Shown here: positions 38,021 to 46,210 of the stretch, piece after piece
Layout of the letters: every line of letters starts with the position of its first letter
How positions within the stretch are numbered: the first letter of the stretch is position 1
NCBI RefSeq assembly: GCF_014253075.1
Contig: NZ_JACLZJ010000005.1
Span: 124,001 to 188,000 of the forward strand
Direction: 5' to 3'
DNA length: 64,000 bases
Origin: Ochrobactrum sp. CM-21-5
GTDB lineage: Bacteria > Pseudomonadota > Alphaproteobacteria > Rhizobiales > Rhizobiaceae
The notes under the pieces: generated by a model
Told to the model about the DNA's origin: nothing
The model's database searches: none
The model's input: the letters and a program-made list of their open reading frames with translations, nothing else
Program-made: the position numbers and the translations under genes

Positions 38021-38833
38021 ATGCTGATCCGCTACGGGTATGAGATCACACTGACCTGCCAGCAGCCGACCGCCCTGGTTTGCCTGCTATCGGTCCATGA
38101 GGACCGCGCGGCCGACATCACGGTGCCGGAAACGACGTTTACCAACCCCGACGTACCGGTCTCGACCTACCGCGATCTCTTCGGCAACCGCTGCCGCCGT
38201 CTTGTCGCGCCGGCTGGCGACATGACCATGTGGGGCGACGCAACAATCCGGGACAGCGGACAACTGGACAGGGTGCTGCTTAGCGCGCGCGAACTCGCGG
38301 TGTGGGACCTGCCGGACGATTGCCTCGTTTACCTCATGGGCAGCCGCTATTGCGAAACCGATCGGCTCAGCCAGATCGCATGGGACCTATTTGGTGCGAT
38401 CCCTCCGGGTTGGGGGCGCGTGCAAGCGATCTGCGACTTCGTGCACAACCACATCCGCTTCGACTACATGCAGGCTCGATCTACGCGGACGGCTTTCGAG
38501 ACATTCAGTGAGCGGGTTGGCGTCTGTCGCGATTTTGCGCATCTTGCGGTCACGTTCTGCCGATGCCTCAACATCCCCGCTCGCTATATCAACGGCCATC
38601 TCGGCGACATCGGCGTGCCGGTCGTCGATCCGATGGATTTCAGCGCCTGGATGGAAGTGTTCCTCGATGGCGAATGGCACACCTTCGATCCGCGCAACAA
38701 CGTCCCTCGGATCGGCAGAATCGTTGTGGCGCGCGGCCGTGACGCCGCCGACATACCGCTCGTCAATTCCTTCGGACCACACGTCCTGAAGGGGTTTAGG
38801 GTATGGACCTACGAGATCGCATCAACAAGTTGA
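38021..38833 (+). CDS. Transglutaminase-like cysteine protease family protein
   Basis: 270 residues. The C-terminal transglutaminase-like domain has the catalytic triad: Cys in SERVGVCRDFAHLAVTFCR near residue 168, His in GEWHTFDPRNN near 225, and Asp in the same FDPRNN segment. The N-terminal part (about 1-100) resembles the beta domain found in bacterial proteins of this type (SxxYRDLFGNRCRRLVAP). No signal peptide, so probably cytoplasmic. It is the last gene of the six-gene run starting at 36434. Confidence 0.85.
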   Translation: MLIRYGYEITLTCQQPTALVCLLSVHEDRAADITVPETTFTNPDVPVSTYRDLFGNRCRRLVAPAGDMTMWGDATIRDSGQLDRVLLSARELAVWDLPDDCLVYLMGSRYCETDRLSQIAWDLFGAIPPGWGRVQAICDFVHNHIRFDYMQARSTRTAFETFSERVGVCRDFAHLAVTFCRCLNIPARYINGHLGDIGVPVVDPMDFSAWMEVFLDGEWHTFDPRNNVPRIGRIVVARGRDAADIPLVNSFGPHVLKGFRVWTYEIASTS

Positions 38834-39001
38834 TGCTGTCGATGTGCATGTTCCCAAACTCGGTAATATCCCGACCGAGTCCAGGCTATCAATGCGCGCT
38901 TTAGCGCTCCCCTATTGAATTTCGTTAGGATGCTGACATCAGGGGCGCACGGCTGCCATTCATAGCCGCATAAGTGGCTACTGCGAAGGATCAAGGCGAC
39001 T

Positions 39002-39196
39002 AATCGACGGTAAGCGATTCGAACTTTTTTACCGCCAAACGCCGCCTTTTCTACGCATTCCGATATACAGGCTATCCTCTCTTCCCTTTTACAGGCGTAG
39101 TTTCGGCGGCTGGAGCGTATCATGGAGGGCAATCGGCGGTACTTGGCGCGCCGCACCGGGTGAAGATGACAATTACGTTTACTCTATAGCCCTCTA
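39002..39196 (+). repeat. Long island repeat, copy C (right flank of the ars-groEL cassette)
   Basis: Colinear with copy B (29692-29876) over about 190 bases and ends in the same core, here reading WRAAPGEDDNYVYSIAL then TAA (39143-39196). The distance from the left arm to the core is 141 bases, as in copy B. The 38834-39464 gap contains this repeat, the HigA operator, and no gene. Confidence 0.7.
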
Positions 39197-39402
39197 AATT
39201 TGCGCACGGGAAACGGCCGGAAACGCTCAAGTCACGGCGGCTCCGTTCGCTGCACTCACGATAGGGTCCTTCGCTTGGGCTGCTTTCCGGCGCTCTGACC
39301 ATGGACAGCAACCTTAAACACACGTTTCCGCGCTGACCCCGGCCCGCTCCTAACTCAAAATGAGCGAAAAATGATATGGAACGTTTCCGGAACATTTTGG
39401 CT

Positions 39403-39421
39403 TGTAAAGCGTCTCTTTACA
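39403..39421 (+). promoter_or_regulatory. Likely operator of the HigA-type regulator
   Basis: TGTAAAG-cgtct-CTTTACA is a perfect 7-bp inverted repeat with a 5-base spacer, 43 bases before the start of the higA-like gene. Inverted repeats of this form (TTGTAAAG...CTTTACA) are typical operators of higBA modules. Confidence 0.7.
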
Positions 39422-39464
39422 GGGCACAATCACTCTCAGAAGTGAACGTGAGAGCGAGAACCGC

Positions 39465-39782
39465 ATGGCTCGGAGTAAGATTCCAGTTCACCCCGGTGGC
39501 TTTGTGAAAAGAAAAATTGTGGAAGCGCATGGCCTTTCCGTGACAGGCGCTGCCCACGCGCTCGGCGTGACACGCCCGGCTCTATCGGCGTTGCTGAACG
39601 AACGCTCCCATCTTTCAGCAGAGATGGCGGTCCGAATCGAGAAGGTTTTCGGAGTCTCGATCGAGATACTGATGCGGATGCAGAACACCTATGACATTGC
39701 TCAAGCTCGGAAACGGGCCGAGGAAATCAAGCTTTCGCCGTTCGAGAAGAAAGTGCTGGATCCGCAATCTGTGATCATGTAA
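39465..39782 (+). CDS. higA: HigA-family XRE regulator without a HigB partner
   Basis: 105-residue DNA-binding protein. The HigA hallmarks are the N-terminal PVHPGGFVKRKIVEAHGLSV and the HTH ALGVTRPALSALLNERSHLS followed by MAVRIEKVFG. In a normal higBA module the toxin gene lies directly upstream, between the operator and higA; here only about 40 bases are present there. It is followed by the methyltransferase gene after 71 bases, so it may act as the controller of the restriction cluster rather than as an antitoxin. Confidence 0.85.
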   Translation: MARSKIPVHPGGFVKRKIVEAHGLSVTGAAHALGVTRPALSALLNERSHLSAEMAVRIEKVFGVSIEILMRMQNTYDIAQARKRAEEIKLSPFEKKVLDPQSVIM

Positions 39783-39853
39783 GCTGACGGTTAAGATAAA
39801 TATTGGCGAGCATCCCAAGGCCAATAAGTAATATTACGGTAGGACTAAGAAAA

Positions 39854-40729
39854 ATGGCACGACAAAGCGCACAGCCGAAGACCGCAGAGGTCATTCCTAT
39901 TCGGAAAACGAAAGCCGTCATTGAGTGCCAAGATAACCTAGATTTCATGCGTTCTCTGAAAAAGGGCAGCATGGATTTAATAGTCACTTCTCCTCCCTAT
40001 AATATTGGCAAGGAGTACGAGAAGCGAACATCGCTTGATCTTTACATCGAAAGCCAAGCGGCGACGATCGCAGAAGCTGTCCGCCTTCTTCATCCTCAAG
40101 GATCAATATGCTGGCAAGTCGGAAATCACGTCGATGACGGAGAAATATTCCCTCTCGATGTGATACTTTACCGGATATTCAAAGACCACGGCCTACGGTT
40201 ACGAAACAGGATCATCTGGACATTCGGGCATGGACTACATTGCCAGAATCGTTTTTCAGGCCGCCATGAGACAATTCTCTGGTTTACCAAAGGTGATGAT
40301 TACACGTTCAATCTTGACCCCGTTCGCATTCCCTCGAAATATCCTAATAAGAAGCACTTTAAAGGGCCTAATAAAGGCAAGTTATCGGGGAATCCTCTGG
40401 GTAAAAATCCATCCGACGTTTGGGACATTCCCAACGTGAAATCAAACCACGTTGAGAAAACGGACCATCCCTGCCAATTTCCTGTTGGTTTGGTTGAGCG
40501 CTTGGTTCTCAGCATGACAAATCCGGGGGGCAACGTGCTGGATCCATATCTAGGCGTGGGATCGAGTGCTGTCGCGGCTTTGAAAAATGGCCGTAACGCT
40601 TACGGCTGCGATATTACCGAAGAATATATTGATGTGGCGCTCGACCGCATCGCGCAACTAGAAGCCGGGACACTCCGAACCAGAGCCATGAATCAGCCCG
40701 TCTATGAGCCTCCTGTGCGAGAAGATTGA
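39854..40729 (+). CDS. Site-specific DNA methyltransferase (beta class, N4C or N6A)
   Basis: 291 residues from the ATG at 39854, which has AGGA 9 bases upstream. Catalytic motif IV, TSPPYN, is near residue 45, and the SAM-binding motif region DPYLGVGSSAVAAL is near 230, the order (IV before I) of beta-class enzymes. TSPPYN is found in both N4-cytosine and N6-adenine enzymes. An alternative start at 39803 would add 17 residues. The next gene starts within its stop codon, so the two are translationally coupled. Confidence 0.92.
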   Translation: MARQSAQPKTAEVIPIRKTKAVIECQDNLDFMRSLKKGSMDLIVTSPPYNIGKEYEKRTSLDLYIESQAATIAEAVRLLHPQGSICWQVGNHVDDGEIFPLDVILYRIFKDHGLRLRNRIIWTFGHGLHCQNRFSGRHETILWFTKGDDYTFNLDPVRIPSKYPNKKHFKGPNKGKLSGNPLGKNPSDVWDIPNVKSNHVEKTDHPCQFPVGLVERLVLSMTNPGGNVLDPYLGVGSSAVAALKNGRNAYGCDITEEYIDVALDRIAQLEAGTLRTRAMNQPVYEPPVRED

Positions 40730-41190
40730 TGCAATTTGCTGAAGCTTATTCACACCACAACGGGCGCGATCAATGGGCGCAAAGGGAACTCGACGCTTGG
40801 CTGATGGACGTGTTCCAGAAGCCGGATTTGGCCGTGGGCCCAGGCTCAACGACGGCCATCCGGGATCATGTGAAAGCCGAGCTTGCCGCCGAGGGCTGGC
40901 CCTTCGATGTTAAAATTGATCAAAGTTATGATCTGACGGTCTTCGGAGTGAAGGACGATCTCTCCTTTCATCTTCAAACCGGCAATGCCAGTCGCGCTCC
41001 CTATGACCTGTTGAAGCTGCAACATCTATGGAGCGTCCGGCGGATTGAGGCTGCCGCTTTGGCGCTACCGACGAAGCAAGCTGCGTCGAGCATTGGCAGC
41101 AACATCGCCAGTTTCGAGCGCATCATGAACGAGTTGCGATTGTTCGATCGTACAATAACCGTACCGATCTTCCTGATTGGGTTTGAATAA
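40729..41190 (+). CDS. Probable type II restriction endonuclease, BglII/BstYI-like (tentative)
   Basis: 153 residues. The start FAEAYSHHNGRDQWAQRE and the segment LKLQHLWSVRRIEAAALALP, followed by an FERIMNELR helix, resemble the BglII/BstYI endonuclease fold, in which a strand with E-x-Q precedes a helix. Here the strand reads FHLQTGN, so the glutamine is present but the expected acidic residue is not obvious, which makes activity uncertain. The ATG overlaps the methyltransferase stop (TGATG), the usual layout of a modification-restriction pair. Another role cannot be excluded. Confidence 0.6.
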   Translation: MQFAEAYSHHNGRDQWAQRELDAWLMDVFQKPDLAVGPGSTTAIRDHVKAELAAEGWPFDVKIDQSYDLTVFGVKDDLSFHLQTGNASRAPYDLLKLQHLWSVRRIEAAALALPTKQAASSIGSNIASFERIMNELRLFDRTITVPIFLIGFE

Positions 41191-41202
41191 GGGGTCGCCC
41201 GC

Positions 41203-42525
41203 ATGGCGTATACTGTAAATGTGGAACCGGCTCATATCCGCGAAGCACAAATTGCCGAGCGTGCCACGGAATCCGACAAAACTGAGCCGTTCTATGAGTA
41301 TCAGAGCCAGCCTTACGATTTGCCGGTTATCTTCGTACCGTTAGGCATGCCGATATATCGCATGGCGAATTTTCGGACACGCACTGCCCAGCAGGCTTAT
41401 GCGCGCCGGGAAGGCAAGCCAGCCGACTACTTTGCATCCGGCGAGGAAAACGAAGCGGCACAGCAGCGCCAGCATGAGTTTTTGCTAAAATATGCCAGCA
41501 CCGGGCGGGAAGGCTCGATTGCACCTATAATCGACGTGCTGAAGGCGGAACGCCAGCGGCAACCGATCCTCATCACGCGGCGTGGCGTTGTCGTCAACGG
41601 CAACCGCCGATTGGCAGCGATGCGCAGTCTCTTCGAGGAAGACCCGAGCCTCTACCGCGAATTTGCGACCGTAAAATGCCAGCTTCTACCCGCGACCGCG
41701 ACCGAGAAAGATATTGTCGAAGTAGAAGTGCGCTTGCAGATGAAGCAGCGCACAGAACTCGATTATGATTGGATCAATGAGTGCATCGCCATCCGCGAAC
41801 TGCGTGATAGCGGACGGCCAATGAAGGAACTCATGGCCCTCATGAACAAGAAAAAGGTCGAGATCGACGATGCGATCAACGCGCTGACGGAGGCCGATCT
41901 TTATCTTGTTGAATGGCTCAATCGCGGTGGCGACTATGAAGCTATTGAGGATGCCAAGCAGTTGTTTTTCGACATTGGCGAAAACGTGAAAGCCAAAACA
42001 GGTGACGCCCAAGAGGTTAGCCGCAGGATTGCATGGCTGCTGGCCGATCGGCGTAGCAAGCTGAAACGGCGCGTATATGATTTCAAACCTATGTTCGGGA
42101 AAAAAGCTGACGAGGTAGCGGCCAAACTTGCCGAGCGCTTTGGGGTTGAACTGGACGAAAGCGGCCCATCGGATAATGGAGACGACGACGATTTCGCTGT
42201 CGATCTGGGCGGCAGTACCGGGCCAACGCTCCGCCCGTTGATCTCGCTCATGGACGATGCCACGCGCCGCGACGAGGTCTCGGATCACCTCGTCGAGGTG
42301 TGCGAGGGGATTATCGAGATCGAGCGCGACAAGCGCGACGGACAGATGCCGCTCAATCTCATTCAGTCGGCAAACGGTAAGCTGTCAGAAGTCGATATAA
42401 CGCGCGCCGCTCCTGGGAGTTTTGACGCGATCGGCAAACAACTCGACGCCGTTCAATCCAACGTGGACCGGCTTCGTGGATTTCTCGAACGTCAGCGCGC
42501 CGAGATGAAATCTGGCGCGGTCTGA
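41203..42525 (+). CDS. ParB/Srx-like domain protein of the restriction cluster
   Basis: 440 residues. The ParB/Srx motif is at about 126-143: ITRRGVVVNGNRRLAAMR, the same V-(D/N)-G-N-R-R pattern as in DndB-like and ParB-like proteins. The rest is mostly helical, with an acidic stretch near residue 325-335 (SDNGDDDDFAVD) and a C-terminal coiled coil. Proteins of this kind occur in DNA-modification and antiphage operons, where some are ATPases or nucleases. It lies 12 bases after the endonuclease gene and 3 bases before the helicase gene. Confidence 0.75.
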   Translation: MAYTVNVEPAHIREAQIAERATESDKTEPFYEYQSQPYDLPVIFVPLGMPIYRMANFRTRTAQQAYARREGKPADYFASGEENEAAQQRQHEFLLKYASTGREGSIAPIIDVLKAERQRQPILITRRGVVVNGNRRLAAMRSLFEEDPSLYREFATVKCQLLPATATEKDIVEVEVRLQMKQRTELDYDWINECIAIRELRDSGRPMKELMALMNKKKVEIDDAINALTEADLYLVEWLNRGGDYEAIEDAKQLFFDIGENVKAKTGDAQEVSRRIAWLLADRRSKLKRRVYDFKPMFGKKADEVAAKLAERFGVELDESGPSDNGDDDDFAVDLGGSTGPTLRPLISLMDDATRRDEVSDHLVEVCEGIIEIERDKRDGQMPLNLIQSANGKLSEVDITRAAPGSFDAIGKQLDAVQSNVDRLRGFLERQRAEMKSGAV

Positions 42526-42528
42526 CCG

Positions 42529-44433
42529 ATGGAAGCAAACGCCGCCCATGAGCCGCTACATATCGTTGTCCGTTATGACGACCAGAATCGGCATGGTGTC
42601 TTGTTGGTCGAAGCCCCGACCGGCAACACCGTATGGGAGCGGCTGAAACAGTCGGCTTCCGTGATCGGCAGTGATGCCAGGATTACGGAGCTAGCGATCG
42701 AGCTAAGCTGGCCCAGCGTTCTCGACATATTACGCGACTACGGCACCCGCGACCAACAGCGGGCATATAATTTCAGGTTCAAACCCGATGCCGAGGCGCA
42801 GACGCGCATCCAAGATTTTGCTGCCGCGCGAAGGAAAGTGCAGGAAGCCCAAGGGAGTTTGACGCTTACCGTAACCGAAGAACAGGTCCGCAGCCGCCTG
42901 CGCGCACTTGGCTTCACGCGTGATCTAAAATGGTTTCAGGTCCGGGATATCCGCCACCTGCTTTCTATTCAAAATGGTGCGAATTTCTCGGTTCCGGGCG
43001 CAGGAAAAACGACAGTCGCCTTCGCGTTGCACCTGCTGACAAGCCAGCCCGGCGCTCACGTCCTCGTCGTTTGTCCCAAAGCGGCCTTTCCTGCCTGGAA
43101 TGAGATCGTCAACGACACGATGGATGCAGGCGGCCCGGACACGGAAGCGTTTCAGGTTCTAAGCGGCACAAGCCATGCCATTGAGGCGATGCTGACCGGG
43201 GGCGGCAGGCGCTTCGTCATCAATTACGATCTGCTGATTCAGCATCCGGGGATCATCGGTGCATATCTGGCGCGACAGCCAGTCCATCTGATACTTGATG
43301 AATCTCATCGAATGAAGGCTGGCGAGGCTTCACAGCGCGGCGCGCTGCTATTGAACCTTGCTCCACTTCCAATCCGCCGCGACGTGCTGAGCGGAACGCC
43401 GATGCCGCAGTCGCCTTCCGACTTGGTTTCCCAACTCAATTTCCTATGGCCCGGTCAAGGGCTTGGCCTCGAAATCAGCCGGGGGACACCGCCGCGAGAG
43501 GTGCTGGGAAGTCTTTACGTTCGAACCACAAAAGAGGAGCTTGGCCTTCCAGCCCGTTACACCCACTTCCATCAGGTCGGTATGGGTCAGGGGCAAATGG
43601 CTCTCTATAGCCTGGTGCGCAGCGAGAGCCTGCGCCAGCTTAGCAATATTAGATCTGGCGCGATTGATTTTGCAGGGGCGCGAAAATCGGTCATGCGCTT
43701 GCTGCAACTTTCGTCAAACCCTTTGCTCGCCCTGCGCGCAATCACATCGGATATCACTGGCATAAATTCGGGCCTCGTCGATCAGGTCGTCGAAGATGGT
43801 CCGTCGCCCAAAATGCTGGCTGTTGCCGCCAAGGCTCGCGAACTCGCGCAGCATGGTCGGAAATCGGTGATATGGACGATATTCACCGACACCATTGAGC
43901 AAATGCTGTTGATGCTGGCCGATCTCAATCCGGTCGCGCTCTACGGCGCTGTCCCTTCTGGTAACGCCTCCGATCCGGAAACCAGAGAAGGCAGACTAAG
44001 GCGCTTCCATCTGGACGATGATTGCATGGTCATGATCGCAAATCCGGCTGCCGCGGGTGAAGGGATCAGCTTGCACACGGTTTGCCATGAGGCGCTGTAT
44101 CTTGATCGGAGCTACGTCAGCACGCATTTCCTCCAATCGATCGACCGAATACATCGTCTTGGCTTAGATACCAACGAGATCACCAACATCCACATTTTCC
44201 AGACCCGCGCCCCGCAAGGGCTGGGCTGCATCGACCATTCCGTTAGTCGGCGGTTGGCTACCAAAGTCCGAGCGATGCAACAGCTTCTCGATGATCGGGA
44301 TCTGCATCAAATCGCCCTCGACGAGGAAAACGCGGAAGAGCCAGTCGATTACGACGTTGATTTGCAGGATATCGTTGATCTGGTGGAGGAGTTGGAAGGC
44401 CGCGCCCATTTTGACGAAGACGAGGGCGGATAG
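42529..44433 (+). CDS. SNF2-type superfamily 2 helicase/translocase of the restriction cluster
   Basis: 634 residues. Walker A is NFSVPGAGKTTVAFALHLL near 152-170, motif II is DESH near 257, motif III is SGTPMPQSP near 287, and motif VI is QSIDRIHRLGLDTNEI near 535, a SNF2-type arrangement. The N-terminal about 140 residues are unassigned. Translocases of this type drive ATP-dependent restriction or remodel DNA in defence systems such as DISARM. The stop codon overlaps the start of the next gene by one base (TAGTG). Confidence 0.88.
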   Translation: MEANAAHEPLHIVVRYDDQNRHGVLLVEAPTGNTVWERLKQSASVIGSDARITELAIELSWPSVLDILRDYGTRDQQRAYNFRFKPDAEAQTRIQDFAAARRKVQEAQGSLTLTVTEEQVRSRLRALGFTRDLKWFQVRDIRHLLSIQNGANFSVPGAGKTTVAFALHLLTSQPGAHVLVVCPKAAFPAWNEIVNDTMDAGGPDTEAFQVLSGTSHAIEAMLTGGGRRFVINYDLLIQHPGIIGAYLARQPVHLILDESHRMKAGEASQRGALLLNLAPLPIRRDVLSGTPMPQSPSDLVSQLNFLWPGQGLGLEISRGTPPREVLGSLYVRTTKEELGLPARYTHFHQVGMGQGQMALYSLVRSESLRQLSNIRSGAIDFAGARKSVMRLLQLSSNPLLALRAITSDITGINSGLVDQVVEDGPSPKMLAVAAKARELAQHGRKSVIWTIFTDTIEQMLLMLADLNPVALYGAVPSGNASDPETREGRLRRFHLDDDCMVMIANPAAAGEGISLHTVCHEALYLDRSYVSTHFLQSIDRIHRLGLDTNEITNIHIFQTRAPQGLGCIDHSVSRRLATKVRAMQQLLDDRDLHQIALDEENAEEPVDYDVDLQDIVDLVEELEGRAHFDEDEGG

Positions 44434-45236
44434 TGGACGAGGACCGCATCTTAGCGATGAGCGCTTTTGAAGCGGCCTATCTCATTCGGACCTTTCGGGA
44501 GAAGAATCCCGAACTCAGCACTCCCGATCTCATCGCCACCGTCCGCTCCGTAAGAACGGATTTTTATCCGCACGACTACGATGCCGGTGCGGAGATCGAA
44601 GGCCGCATCCCGGCCTGGCTTATCACGCCGCTAGAGGCATTTTTTACGGCAGCGATTGAGGCGATCATCGCCAAACGGTCGCCGATTTGGGCGCGCCTCG
44701 CGCCAGCAGGGCGCAATCATGTGCTACAGGCAATCGGTGTAAACGGCGTGCAATGCCTGCGCTCAGCGGGCCTTCTCCGCTCGGACGCACGCGCAACCGA
44801 TTGGTGGGACGCGCTTGCAACTGTCAATCGAGGCGAGCGCGATGCAAGATTGCTTGCCCAGGGCCGAGAGGGTGAACGCCTTTCACTGGCATATGAGAAC
44901 ACCCGGTTGCAGCAGGAAGGCATATCCCGCGCACCGGTTTGGGTCGCGATCGACGATAACACCGTCGGATATGACATTCTCTCATATGCTTGGCATGAGG
45001 GCAGTGAGGTAAATCGTCTGATAGAGGTGAAAACGACACAGGCTACCCCACCGCGCATGATCCTATCTCGAAACGAATGGAAAACGGCGGAGCAATATGG
45101 AGGGGCTTTCGAGTTCCACCTTTGGAATCTCAACAGTGAAGTGCTGACGATCTATACGGTCGAACAGCTTAGGGTACATATTCCGACCGATAACGGGGCG
45201 GGCAAATGGGAAAGCGTCGAGATTCATCCCGATTAG
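44433..45236 (+). CDS. DUF3883 protein with PD-(D/E)XK-like motif
   Basis: 267 residues from a GTG start that overlaps the helicase stop. The C-terminal part fits DUF3883: EGERLSLAYE near 147-156, then VGYDILSYAWHEGSEVNRLI (178-197) leading into EVKTT. The residues E148, D181 and E198-V-K200 have the layout of a PD-(D/E)XK nuclease. DUF3883 domains occur at the ends of helicase-containing restriction systems. It is the last gene of the five-gene run after higA. Confidence 0.8.
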   Translation: MDEDRILAMSAFEAAYLIRTFREKNPELSTPDLIATVRSVRTDFYPHDYDAGAEIEGRIPAWLITPLEAFFTAAIEAIIAKRSPIWARLAPAGRNHVLQAIGVNGVQCLRSAGLLRSDARATDWWDALATVNRGERDARLLAQGREGERLSLAYENTRLQQEGISRAPVWVAIDDNTVGYDILSYAWHEGSEVNRLIEVKTTQATPPRMILSRNEWKTAEQYGGAFEFHLWNLNSEVLTIYTVEQLRVHIPTDNGAGKWESVEIHPD

Positions 45237-45581
45237 CGGTCGTCGGCCTGTTTCCTTGCACAACCCTCAAAACCACGCTCGCGCTTTGGCGGCACATCCT
45301 TGTGACCGCTGCACAGCGAACAGGAACACGGACGGCAACGACCGTCTACCGCCGCGTGATCTTCAACAGGTTTGCTAAGGGCCTTGCCCTCGCGCCAGCA
45401 AGGTAAGTGGAACCGTCCGGGCGGTATCCCCAGCCTTCCGCACCCCAAGGGGCTTGTGCAGGCCGGGTGATCCCCCTCCACCCCGGCCGCCCTTGCTCGT
45501 TGCTACCCCAGTCTCGGCGACGGCCAGAAGGTCAGGCGCGGCGTTCCGCTTCGCTGACCTTCAGACCCGAGGATCAGAGAC
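45237..45581. other. Junction region and ardA leader with hairpin
   Basis: 345 bases with no convincing gene, between the defence cluster and the conjugative element. A hairpin, AAGGTCAG (45528-45535) with CTGACCTT (45554-45561), lies 20 bases before the ardA start and could control its expression. Base composition becomes clearly GC-richer across this stretch. Confidence 0.5.
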
Positions 45582-45794
45582 ATGACCAACCTTTCCGACA
45601 GCAATCCCCGCATCTATGTCGCCTGCCTTGCCGACTTCATGGAGGATTTGACCGCTGAAAGCGGCACCACGATCCCCGAGGCGCTGCGCTACTACATTGA
45701 TTGGAAAGCAATGGCCCGTGACGCTAAAATGAACGGCGAGTTTTTCACAGTCGAAACCGCATATGACGAGGTGCATGTGTTTTCCACCCAATGA
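45582..45794 (+). CDS. ardA: Antirestriction protein ArdA, internally deleted
   Basis: 70 residues. The N-terminus MTNLSDSNPRIYVACLADF is that of ArdA, and the C-terminal part IPEALRYYIDWKAMARDAKM followed by EEVH-like DEVHVFSTQ is the end of ArdA. Full-length ArdA has about 165-180 residues, so around 100 in the middle are missing and the two ends are joined in frame. ArdA mimics DNA and inhibits type I restriction enzymes; this short form is unlikely to do so. It is the first gene of the element, next to a restriction-type cluster. Confidence 0.7.
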   Translation: MTNLSDSNPRIYVACLADFMEDLTAESGTTIPEALRYYIDWKAMARDAKMNGEFFTVETAYDEVHVFSTQ

Positions 45795-45994
45795 AAGCCA
45801 GAGCGCCTTGCCAGCAATCTTGCGGGTGGGCGTCTCGCGGAATCATCGAAATAGTGTTAAGCAGAAAACAACCAAGAATGATCGGGTTGGCCGCTCAAGG
45901 TATCTGCTTTGAGCGGCTTCTATATTTCTAGCGATCTTTGAACCTCTAAGGGCTGGGCGCTGCCTTGCGCGCCCCGGCTTTGGGAGGTGACGCC

Positions 45995-46210
45995 ATGCTT
46001 AGCATCGACTGGCGTTCGCCGGCGGCATACAGGCACGCGAAGCAGATTTCGGCCGCCGGTTTCGCTTGGGAATATCTGCGCCGGAATGACGATTATCGTC
46101 AGGAGTTCCAGACCATCGCACTAAGCGGCGGACCGTCCGGCCGTGACCTTGAAGCGTTCGCGGATCGCTGGGGGTTGCGATTTCCCGTGCGATCCCGACG
46201 CGCCGCATGA
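45995..46210 (+). CDS. fseA: DUF6499 protein; 5' part of FseA-type excision activator
   Basis: 71 residues (MLSIDWRSPAAYRHAKQISA), the DUF6499 domain that in ICEMlSymR7A is Msi172. GGGAGG lies 7 bases before the ATG. The frame ends in TGA at 46208-46210, but a +1 shift at the TTTC at 46181-46184 joins it to the DUF2285 frame and gives LRFP-CDPDAPHDRP without a break. In ICEMlSymR7A, tRNA-Phe slips from UUU to UUC in msi172 to make FseA, the activator of rdfS. The site here is the same type. Confidence 0.85.
   Translation: MLSIDWRSPAAYRHAKQISAAGFAWEYLRRNDDYRQEFQTIALSGGPSGRDLEAFADRWGLRFPVRSRRAA

Noticed and set aside
39197..39464. A hidden higB toxin gene before higA
   Set aside because: No frame in this stretch resembles the RelE-like HigB fold, and the operator is only 43 bases from the higA start.
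45206..45406. Small open frame after the DUF3883 gene
   Set aside because: It overlaps the DUF3883 end out of frame, lacks a ribosome binding site, and its translation has no family-like features.
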